A DNA stretch of 64,000 nt, taken from positions 10,000,001 through 10,064,000 of the forward strand of contig NC_057916.1 of NCBI RefSeq assembly GCF_018873765.1, written 5' to 3'. Source of the DNA: Telopea speciosissima (taxonomy: Eukaryota > Streptophyta > Magnoliopsida > Proteales > Proteaceae). The notes under the pieces are model-generated. The model was given only the letters and a program-made list of their open reading frames with translations. It did no database searches and was not told the origin of the DNA. The translations under genes and the position numbers were made by a program. This document shows, one piece after another, positions 13,001-25,000 of the stretch (the first letter of the stretch is position 1; each line of letters starts with the position of its first letter).

Positions 13001-16000
13001 TCACCCTAGGGTGGTGAATTACTGCCCAAAATATTAGGGAGAAACCCAAGGTTCAGGTCACCCTAGGGTGGTGAATGACAGGCCAAAATATTACGGAGAA
13101 AAGATGAGGGATGTAGGAGACTAGATCCAAATCGTTGGTGGCCGTGAATACTGCTTGAACAGAACAGGGTAACTCAGTTGAAGTGAGTGAACAGAAAGCA
13201 ATAAGAAGAAACAGAGAAAGGGAGAAGAATGGAGAAGGGTAATATTAAAGAAGGAAAGGAAGACGAATACAATTAGAAGAACTTACCCGGATATGATATG
13301 ACAGAATCGAGCAAGAGAAAAGATAGAGAGAAACAAACCGACAGCCAACAAGCTATCCACAGGTCATGCAGGCTCACTCAAACCAAATTCGATTTCATTC
13401 TATTCACTACATAGTAAAGAGTTGATAACCATATATAAAAAGCAAAGACCCCCGTAAAATAGAAATTAGTCTCCACTAGGAAACTAACTCAAGGAAAAAG
13501 CAACCAAGACACTTGAAACAAATAGGAAATTAATAACTCCTTTGTATCATCGGCACTGACAAATTGCCGATGATTAACCGGGTCATAACATTTATACCCT
13601 TTCTGAGTTTTTTTACCGCCTTGGGAGACAATTTGTCTATTTGTGAGTGTAAAATATGGGACAACCAAAAAACTTGTGCAGCAACAAAGACAAGGTAGAT
13701 TTTGGAAATACAATCGAAAATGGTGAACAATAATTACCTAGAGGAACAGAAGAGGGCATTCAGTTTATCAAATAACATGCAGTGAGAATGAAATCACACC
13801 AAAAATGTTTGGGAACATGCATATGTATTATGACTTATGAGAGACCTAGCAATCTCCAATAAGTGTTTGTTTTTCCGTTCAGCAGCCCCTTTTGTTGAGG
13901 AGTATATGAACATCTCATTTGATGAATCATACCATGAGAGGAACAAAAAGAATAAATTTCACGCCGAGTGTATTCAAGTGCATGATCGGAATGAAAAACT
14001 TCATGGAAACATCAAATGGGGTATATATTTCATTATAAAAATCTTTAAAAATAGTTACCAACTCTGAATGATCTTTAAGCAAATACACCCAAGTTAAACA
14101 GGGTGATCGTCCACAAAAGTGACAAAATAGGAAAAACCTAACTTATTTACGATACGACAAGGACCTTATATATCAGAATAAACTAAGAAAAATAAAGACA
14201 GACTTCCAGACAAGCTACGAGTGGGAAAGGATGACCGATGATGCTTCCCGGATTCACGGGCTTCACACTCAAGTCAAGACACTGATTTGTAGCTAGGTCC
14301 ATATGCTGAAGTTTGGATAAAGAGAGGTGCCCCAACAAAAAATGCCATTGAAGAGGAGAGAGCGCACCAGTTGTGGCAGCAGGAGCAGTAGAGGGACTAG
14401 TGCAATTCAGAAGTTTGGAACAATTGATGGCGAAGATTTTGATGATACACGCCGGTATAGGAGATTAGTTGAGAAGCTTATTTATATAACTATTACTAGA
14501 CCTGACATTTCCTTTGTTGTGGGTGTTATTAGTCAATTTATGCAATCACCAAAGAAAATTCATTGGGAGGTAGCTTGTCGTATCTTAAGGCACCTAAAGG
14601 GGGCTTCAGGGAAGGAGCTCATTTATCGCCCACATTAGAATGTTGATTTAGTATGGTTTTCCGGTGCTAACTAGGTTGGTATTGATGGTGATAGGATTTC
14701 TACCACAGGTTACGGCACGTTTATTGGTGGCAATCTTGTCTCATGGCACAGTGAGAAGCAAACAACTGTTGCTAGATCCAGTGCTGAGGCCGAGTATAGA
14801 GCTATGCCTCATACTGCTGCTGAGTTGATGTGGTTGAAGTCACTTTTTCAAGAGTTGGATTTTCCAATTACTCAACCTATGAAGATGTTTTGTGATAATC
14901 AAGTTGCTATCTACTTTGCTAGCAACCCGGTGTTTCACGAAAATACCAAACATATTGAGGTTGAGTGCCTTCTTGTGAGAGATGCTGTTATGAATAAGCT
15001 GATTGTTACCCCATTCGTTTCATTTGTGGACCAGTTGACTGATCTGTTTACCAAGTCTCTTTTTGGCCCTACTTTCCGGAAGTGTTGTTCCAAGCTCGGC
15101 ATGGGAGGTTTATATTCTCCAGCTTGAGGGGGAGGTTAAGTTGTGGTCCTATAGGTGTCGTGGACCCCTATTGGACCCATTCTTGTTGGCGGTAGTGGAG
15201 TTACACAATAGTCACGATAGGGGAAGTTTCCCTATTGTGATACAGTTTTAGTTTTGGTTTTGATTAGTAGTTGCTCTTGGTTAGGTAGTTTCCTTTATGG
15301 TTTAGCTTTCCTTATTTGGTTGTAACTAAAATTGCTTGCTGTTTGCCATATTATACATAAAGCTTGAAGTACCGGTGATAGAACACACACTGAATCTATT
15401 GCTGGTTCAGTTCTCTCATTTTTTGTCTTTTTGTTTCTCTTCTTCTTTATTCTCTGATTAGTTGTTAGCCTATACAGTGTTACAAAAATCTCGACTTTTC
15501 CGAGCATCTGATCCATCTGATTTGGTTTCCAATGGTTTTATAAACTTGGGCCTTGTTCTTATAGTTATTTACATCATAAACATTTTAAAGATGGTCATAT
15601 TCACCAGCAATAACTCAAATATCTACCTTACCTGAAGTCCTGAACTACTTAGGGTTGATTACAAGAAACATGTTCTGCCATTTCACTCCATTAAAGACCT
15701 ATCTGCTGCTTTATGCACTTACTGTTTGCTCTCCTCTTTGAATTCATATGTGGCCTTCCCCTCCAATGTCTAAAACGTCAATGGTGAACCTTGTTACTCC
15801 TTGGTGCATTTGTTAGTTTCATTGCACATTGCTAATCCGTTTCATTTGATTTTCCTTCATCTGTTCCCCATCTATGTCTGTAGTTTTACCTAAAATGCAA
15901 TAGTTTCTGATCATATCCTTCCTATTCTTGCGACTATCTATTTGACAAGAGTCAACTTGTTTTAGGGGGAAGAGGTTTTCTACACAGGCATCATAGAGAG

Positions 16001-19000
16001 ATACCTCTATATGGGTTCCCTTGAACAACTTTTTATCTGCCAAGTAATCAATCAATTGGGTCCCAAACTGACATCAGCCTCTATTAATATGGTAAATTTC
16101 AGCCCAAAAGCATTATGTCACATGACAGAATCTGCAAGTCAATTTTAGTAGACATTTCAAAGTTTGAGGACAGATCTGATATATGATGGGCCGTATGGTT
16201 GAGTGTAGCTGTGAGATTTGACAGATCTCCAGTCCACGTGGTCCCTATCTATCCAAAAGTCTGATGGCTTAGTCGGCCTTCCCCAGTTTTAATGGTAGCA
16301 AAAGACGGGAAAAGTTCAACACATGGTGTGCCATATTGTTGAGATGGCACACAAAATTTTACATGTCAGTAACCCAAGGGGTGTCCTAGATATTTTATAG
16401 TGGGCTTTGCTAACACAGTCCTCCACATAGCAAAATAACGGTGCTCTTGTAGTGATACCTCTCTGTGGTGCCTGTCTAGAAAACTTTATCTTTTTCTTAT
16501 TGAGAAGAACCTTTATGAGGAAAACAATAATCCAGAGATTGGGTTACTATACCATACATGGTTACACAGTACAACTGTAACTAAAATAGGGCTATGTAAA
16601 TTCCTGTACTCAATCTTGTACCTTATTGAAAATGTTTAAAATTAAACTACGAAGGGGTGAGGATTGTATCAACACCTGTACCACTAGTTTTATTTGTATG
16701 CTGTTTTTTATGGGCCAACATTCAGCTCCATAATTTATTACCTGTCTTATCACCTTTGAAGTTTCTGCTCTCTATGCACCCAGCCCAAATTCTATGGGTA
16801 ACATTGTCTTTGGACAAGCATTAGTCATTTACCCCACCTTAGAAGTGAGCATTCCTTCACTAAACATTATTTTTATTAAAACTGTACTCCATTAGAGTTT
16901 TTTTCCCATAATTTGCAATCAATCATTTAAAAAAAAATGATATTTTATTTTCTGGTGATGTTTTTTTTAGCATTTCCATGAAAACAGTTAATGGTTTTAT
17001 TGCCTCCAAATATATGTGAAATATGCTGGATAATGTTTCCGCAGACATCGGAGCAGCGAGATGGAGCGACCGATGATTTTCAAGAAGTACATGGTTCTGA
17101 AGACAAGGGGGTCAAAGGAAAATATAACATGGATGATGCGATGGAGGACAAGATTTGCGATCTTTATGATCTGTTTGTTGAGGTACTGAGGGAATTCTGG
17201 TTTTTCCAACTTTTATCATACTGAACCTTGATCTTGTTAATAACTTTCCTCAGTATCCTATTCTTTGATGGTTTCAGGGGATGGATGAAGATAAGGGTCC
17301 ACAAGTCAGAAAGCTTTATGTGGAGGTACTTTACAGTCCTCTGTTTCTTATTTATATCACAATGATGTGATTGTTTCATAGTGTTTTAGATTCATTCTGC
17401 ACTGCTAAATGTTTATGACGTTAGGATTGAATGTGTGCAGTTGTTTTATATTTAGATAATTCTGGATTTTTTTATTTCATTGAGTTAACTCAGGCTCTTT
17501 CAATGTTGTGGAGTTACTACAGCTCTGTTACAACATGCCTTATATGGAAATTGACCTTCCTATGTATGTAGTTGTTTGTTTCCTATTAGGGAGGGATTGA
17601 TGGGTTTTCCCCTCCAACTTGTTAATATGGTCCTAACTTGTTGCGAACTGTCAGTTACTTTGGTCACCCATTTCATGGGAAAATTCTCCTGCATGAATTT
17701 GACCAGGCCATCTGCTTTTCAGCTTGCAGAATTGTGGCCAAATGGATGCATGGACAACCATGGGGTTAAAAATGCTATTTGTAGGTCAAAGGAGCGGAAG
17801 AGGGCACTGTATAACCGGCATAAGGTCTCTCTCTCTCTCTCTCTCTCCCCCCACATATGTCATGTGTGTGGATATTCTTAGTGCTTTTCACATATATATA
17901 TATATATTGTGATAAGTTAATGTTTTTTGTATTTTCAAACATCTATATGCATTTTATTCTTTTAGTCAGAGACATGTGTTGGCAAGGCTGTATTATACAT
18001 GATTCTTGTATAGTTACATTTATCTTCATTTAATTTGATTAGTTTATGTTGAAATCCTTGAATAATGGCTTGCGAACAATGTGCCCACAGCCTCTTTATT
18101 TATAATCAGAGATCATTACAATAAAGGAAATAAAATCCTAGTCAAATCACATGTGCAACATGTGCACAATGAACCTGGACACTTTAATGTATCCGGGTCC
18201 GGGTCACGAATCAACGGGTAATCCGTGAACATTCAACATTCCCCCTCAAGTTGGTGCATACATGTCAAACATGCCCAACTTGCTAACAATAGAACAAAAT
18301 AATTTACTACCAATTCCCTTGGTGAGAATATCAGCCACTTGATCACTAGACTGAACAAACGGAACACAGATGACTCCTTGCTCCAGCTTTTCCTTGATAA
18401 AGTGCCGATCAATCTCAACATGTTTGGTGCGATCATGTTGGACTAGATTATGGGCAATGCTGATTGCGGACTTGCTGTCGCAATAGAGTCTCATTGGAAG
18501 GTCAACTGACAATCCAAGATCTTGGAGAAGTCCTTTGAGCCAAAGAAGTTCGCAAATGCCTTGTGCCATGGCTGTAAACTTAGCTTCAGCACTGGACTGA
18601 GCAACCACTGCCTGCTTCTTGCTTCTCCAAGTAGTCAAATTTCCTCCAACATAGGTGCAATATCTAGAGGTGAACCTTCTATCATCAGGGCTGCCTGCCC
18701 AATCCGCATCAGTATAAGCTTTTCCCCGGAGATGACTATGTGAAGAATATAGGACTCCTTTACCAGGAGAGGACTTTAGGTACCTTAGGATTCGGTATGC
18801 TGCCTCCAAGTGAGAAGAGTGAGGATCATGCATACACTGGCTGGCTACACTTACTGCAAATGCAATATCTGGTCGGGTATGAGACAAGTATATCAATCTC
18901 CCAACCAACCTCTGATAACTGCCCTTATCAATAGGGTCACCATCCTTACTCTTCAAGTGTGTGTTAGGTTCCAGAGGTGTATCGGCAGGTTTACACCCAA

Positions 19001-22000
19001 GCATCCCAATGTCCTTCAATAAATCGAGAGTATGCTTTCTCTGAGACAGAGATATACCTTTAGCAGAGTAGGCAACCTCTATTCCCAAGAAATACCGTAA
19101 CTTGCCCAGGTCCTTGACCTCAAACTCAGTACCCAAATAGGTCTTCAACCGCTGAATTTCTTGTTTATTACTTCCGGTGATCACTATATCATCTACATAG
19201 ACAATCAAAATAGTGATATGCTGTCCCACCCTTTTAACAAATAGCGTGTGGTCAGCATTGCTTTGCTGATATCCATTAGCAACCATAGCTCTATTGAAAT
19301 GACCGAACCAGTCCCGAGGAGACTGTTTTAAGCCATACGAGGCTTTCTTCAATTTGTACACCTTTCTCTAAGTGTTTGGTGAGGCAAAACCCGGAGGTAT
19401 CTCCATGTAGACATCTTCTTCCGACTCTCCATGTAAGAAGGCATTTTTCACATCAAGTTGTTGAAGATCCCAACCTTGATTCACAACACAGGAAATGATG
19501 ACTCTCACTGTATTCATCTTGGCCACAGGAGCAAAGGTTTCTTGATAGTCGATTCCTTGGGTTTGAGTGAACCCTTTAGCAACCAACTTTGCTTTATACC
19601 TTTCAATTGAACCATCAGATTTATGCTTCACAACAAATACCCATTTACAGCCAACGGGTCTCTTTCCTGATGGAGGAATTACTAAATCCCAGGTCTGATT
19701 TTTCTCTAACGCACGCATTTCTTCATGCATCGCATCCTTCCATTTTTGCTATGCTATTGCTTCCTACCAATTGTTAGGAATGATAATAGAGGATAATGAA
19801 GACACAAAGGCATGGAAAGAAGGAGTAAGGGAGTTCTAAGATACAAAATTAGAAATTGGATGTTGAGTACAACTCCGCTTTGGCTTTGGAACAGCAATAG
19901 GTAAATCCAGACTGGGATCATAAGGAGGCTTACCAGGAGGATGAGTGGGAGAACTCGGAACAGATGCTGATTGAGTAGGTAGTGTGGTACTGGTCTCTTT
20001 GTACAATGGTCCATGAGGAGGAAAAAACGTCCCCTGAGAATAATTCTTCAAATCTTTCTCCCCCTGAACTGGTTGTTGCTCAATCTGTCCCATTTCTTGT
20101 TCTTGACTTGTAAACCCATCCTCCAATTCCACAGAAGAATCCTCTATAACAGGTACATGAACATCCAGAGGAACAGTCAGTGGGACCTCTGAATCTGCAC
20201 TTATGATCTCCCCCTGCAGAGGTTCTAGTGATGAAAGGTAGGCCTCGGATTCACGAAACACAACATCCATGGTAACAAATATTTTTCTGGTTGAAGGATG
20301 GTAGCATTTGTAGCCCTTCTAAGTAGCCGAGTAGCCAAGAAAAATGCACCGAAGTCCCTTTGGATCAAACTTGCCATGAACATGGTGGTTTCGGGCAAAC
20401 ACCACACAACAAAAGTTGAGGAGCCCAATAAAACATCCAACGGGCAGCGTCCTCCTAAGATTCTTGAGGGAAGCCGATTAATAAGCTAAGTGGCTGTGAG
20501 GACCGCATCACCCCAGAAACGAGGGGGAATAGCCATATCAAACATCAGAGATCGAGCCATCTCAAGTAAATGCCTGCTCTTGCATTCAGCGACCCCATTC
20601 TGAGCAGGTGTATCCACACAAGAAGTCTAATGGATAATCCCATGAGTTTCCAAGTATGACCGAAAGGCACCATCCATGTATTCTTTGCCATTGTCAGACC
20701 GAAGAATTCTTACCTTGGCATCGAACTGGGTCTGAACCATCTTATGAAATAGGGTAAAACAGTGGAAACCATCATTCTTATTGTGCATCAAGTAGACCCA
20801 AGTGGTCCGACTACAACAATCAATGAAGGTGACAAACCACCGAAAGCCAGAAGTAGAAACACACCGGGTAGGGCCCCAAACGTCAGAATGAATCAGACTA
20901 AAAGGTGATAAACTTCTACTATCAGAAATAGGATAAACCGTCCGAGTTTGCTTGGCTAAAATGCAAGCATCACAAGAAAGATTAAATTTATTACATCGTT
21001 TAAGCAAACTGGGAAAAAGATCAGATAAAACCCCTACAGGGGGATGGCCCAAATGTTTATGCCAATTATTCAACTCCAAAATTGCTGAATCAGATTCAGT
21101 AGAGGAAGACTGAGATGTCAAGGCTGCCGGCGCACCATCAAGTACATAAAGACCACCAACCACCTTACCACATGCAATCATACGACCCGTCTCCAAGTCC
21201 TGAAACAAGTAATGGTTGGGAAAAAAAGTCACTTTGCAATTTAAATATCTGGTTATACTACTAATTTAAAGTAAATTAGTAGAGAATTTTGGAACATGCA
21301 AGACAGAGGAAGGACAAAGAGAAGATGTGAACTGTACAGATCCCTTTCCCGAGATAGAAGAAAGAGATCCGTCAGCAACACGGACTTTAGTATGACCAGA
21401 TAAAGGAGAATACTTGAAAAAAAGAGATGAAGAACCTTTCATATGGTCGGTTGCTCCAGAGTCAATCACCCAAGAATCGGGAATGACAGAGGAGCAGTTC
21501 CCACCAAATGAAATACGTGGAGAAAGAGTGGTAGGAGTAGTAGAAGGCACAGAAACAACAGAGGCAGCCATGAAGAGGATGTAGATGCCGAAGAAGATGT
21601 GTCCAAACGAGTCACCATATCCCTGAGATGATTGAGGTCAGGCATAACTTGAGAAAGAGACTGCGCAGGTTGTTCTTCAGTGGATGCCTGATTTGCACTT
21701 GTACCAGTAGACCAATTGGAACCACTCCTTCCTCGCCCCCGAGTATCTGCAGGGCGACCATGTAGCTTCCAAAAATGATCCTTTGTGTGCCACTCCTTTC
21801 CACAATGATCACATTTAATAGGAGGACGATCCCCAGATGGCCGATCACTAGGAACATAACGGGAAGTATTGCCATGGGCAGAAGACTGTGAACCAGAAAT
21901 AAGAGCCGATCGTTCCTGAGGGACAGGATTAACCATGGCTATACGTCGGTTGTCCTCGGTAGAAAGAATTGCATATGCCTGCTCAAGAGTAGGTAGAGGA

Positions 22001-25000
22001 TCACGATTCAGAATATTAGACTGGATCGGATCAAATTCAATCCGGCCAAAAAATCAAAAACACGAAGACCGTCTTCCCATTTTCTGTAAGCCGTTGCATC
22101 AACAACAGTAGTTGCAGTAAAGGTGCCCAAAAAATCCAACTGTTGCCACAGAGTACACATGGAATTATAATATTGTGAAAGGGACAACTCTAACTGCTTG
22201 GTAGAGTGAATCTTTTGACGAAGTACATAGGACTGAGCGGCATTCCCAACTTGAGAATACGTGTCCTTGGCTGTTTTCCATATCTTGGCCGCCGAATCGA
22301 GAAGAAGACAACGTCTGGCAATCTCTTGCTCCATGGAATTCACCAAATAGGACATAACCAGAAAATTAAAATTCTCCCACCGATCTTGGGCAGAACCAGT
22401 TTTAGGAGGCCTGACAGAGGTTCCAGTGATGTAGCTAGAGAGACCACGGGAACCGATTGCAAACAAGCATGAACGAGACTACAGGAGGAAAAATTTTAGG
22501 GGAAAAAAGAGCCCTTGGTGGGAGACAACTCACCACCAAGGGAGGATCTAAAAAGATCGCAAGGAGGCGGGAAGTCCTCTCGCGAGAAAAAAAGGAGAGA
22601 GAGACGCGGGAGGGAGGCGGTGGTGTGAAAAAAGGTGGGAAAAGGCTGCCGGAGGGCTGGCGGTGGTGGTGCTGCTAGGGTGACTTCACGATGGAGAGAA
22701 GAGAAAAAAAACAAAAAAAGGAAAGAAATTTTAGATCCCATATTCTCGGATTGGCTTTGATGCCATGTTGAAATCCTTGAATAATGGCTTGTGAACAATG
22801 TGCCCACAGCCTCTTTATTTATAATCAGAGATCATTACAATAAAGGAAATAAAATTCTAGTCAAATCACATGTGCAACATGTGCATAATGAATCTGGACA
22901 CTTTAATGTATCTGGGTCCGGGTCACGGATCAGCGGGTAATCCGTGAACATTCAACAGTGTATAATGATATGGACTCTTAAGTCATACCATGAAAGATAA
23001 TATGAATAACTAAGCCTCTAAGCAGATCTAATTTCTCCTGTTTAGAAATTACCTCATTTATTTTGAACCGATAAGTGTAGCCAAATTATTTTGGAAGTCT
23101 GTATAATGTGCGAGGGGTTAATTTATGTTTTTAAGACCTTCATTGGTTGCATATGTACACTCAGAATCAAACATCTAGCTCTGCTGAAGACATCAAATGA
23201 AGGGTCCTGTCTGCCAGATGCATGTGATATGATTATATGAATGAGCACCGCGTGTGTCATGTTGCAGATTTTATATTTTTGGAACCAAAAATGATTCATC
23301 TGATGTTCAGTACAAACGAGGCACAAAAATAATTGACTTGAGCTTCTGGTTGTTGAGCTTTGACTGGATGAGAATGGCAGGTGGATTTTTACTTAGTGGA
23401 AAATTAATAAAAAAGAGAAATCGTAGCAACCACCAAGTTCCTAGGGTGTACATTGCATACTTGGTTGTAGAATCCTCAGAAAGCAAATGGAAAATGGGCT
23501 TTTGCCTTTTTGTATAATTTACTTAAACAACTGACCTCTTCCTGGTAGGATCTGCTAGAATTGGTTTTGATTGTGCTTAGAGTGCAGTAACCTTCAATTT
23601 GTTCCTCTAATTGGACAAAAGGAAATGAAGAGGAGCAAGAGATATGCTGACAGTTTTGCACTCTTAGTGAGACGGTCTTTGCAGAGAATGCATGACATAG
23701 AATATTCATCATGTTGATGTCTGAATGAGTCGGGTTCATTCTATCTACAACATCAGAATATCTTAATATGCAGTTTACGTCTGCCAATATATGACTATAT
23801 ATGAAATCTCTGTTGGTGGAAGCTTTTGTCAACTTTTTTGCAATAGTTACACCCTTTCAAATATAGGGCCATGTGATATAGCATTATAAATCCGGGAAAG
23901 AGAATTCCATTTTATACAACAGTAACAACTCAGCCTTATCCCAACTAAATGGGGTCGGCTACATGGATCCTTGCCCTCCAATCAGTTCTATTTGATGTCA
24001 TACTTGATACAAGGCCTAAGCTATACATGTCTTTCCTCACCACTTCTCTTAAGGTCATTTTAGGTCTGCCCCTGGCTCTTTTAGTTCCTTCAATCTAAAT
24101 CAAATTACTCCTTCGTATTGGAACATCCAAAGGCCTATCCGTTGAACATGGCCATTGCTACCTCAAACGACTTTCTCGTAGCTTTTCGTGTATCTAAGCT
24201 ACTCCCAAATCAACTCTAATATGATCATTCCTTAATTATCCTTCCTAGTTTTGCCACTCATCCATGTCAACATCCTCATCTCCGCTGCACTGAGTTTATC
24301 TATATGATGGTTCTTAATTGCCCAACATTCTACACCATACATCATAGCTGATTGTATGTCTATCCTATAAAATTTTCCTTTTAAGTTTTAAAGCAATACG
24401 CCGATCACACAACACTCCGGACGCATCTCTCCACTTCATCTAACGTATTTTAATTCTCATTGAAACATCATCCTCTATGTCACCTTCTTTATTTATGATT
24501 GAGCTCAGATACCTAACATAATCACTTTGTGGAATCGCTTTCTCATCAATTTTCACCACATCCATCCTAATTTAACCAAAATTACACAACATATACTTTG
24601 TCTTCGTTCTACTTATCTTAAATCCTTTTGATTCCCTGGTTGATCTCCATAACTCCAACTTGGCATTAATCCCTACTTTTGTCTTATCCACCAAAACAAT
24701 ATCATCAACAAAAAACATACACCAAAGGACCTCATCTTGAATGCCTTTGATTAAATTATTCCTGATAAGCACAAACAAATAAGGGCTAAAAGCTGATCCT
24801 TGGTGTAAACCAATTGTAATTGGGAATTCACTACATTGGCCCCCCACAGTTCTTACAGTTGCCACCGCACCATCATACACATCTTTAATTATGTTCACAT
24901 ATTTACTTGAAACACTTCAAAGAGAATCCATGACAGATAAAATACAAATAACTAGGATGATCATCTTGTAGTGCATTCTTGAGAACTAAGGCAACATTTT

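Larger units (their letters stand above)
18047..22957 (-). mobile_element. Ty1/copia LTR retrotransposon, full structure but coding-defective
   Basis: Two 192-bp LTRs (18047-18238 and 22766-22957) with TGTTGAA...TTCAACA ends flank a minus-strand gag-pol region. Flanking 5-mers gttta (18042-18046) and gtgta (22958-22962) form a target duplication with one mismatch. Next to the 5' LTR, the minus-strand sequence tggcatcaaagcc is a primer-binding site similar to the initiator-Met type of copia elements. Before the 3' LTR, ttgagggggaa is the polypurine tract. Order on the minus strand is gag, protease, integrase, RT, RNase H, as in copia. Stops and frameshifts in gag, integrase and RT mean it is not autonomous. 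It sits antisense in the ubinuclein intron. By eye the LTRs differ at 7 positions, all transitions. Confidence 0.93.

Noticed and set aside
18246..22466. Autonomous copia element
   Set aside because: A stop within RT, stops in the integrase region and a frameshift in gag make it defective despite complete LTRs.
22496..22807. 103-codon minus-strand frame between LTR and gag
   Set aside because: It starts inside the 5' LTR and covers the leader of the copia element; no gag homology.
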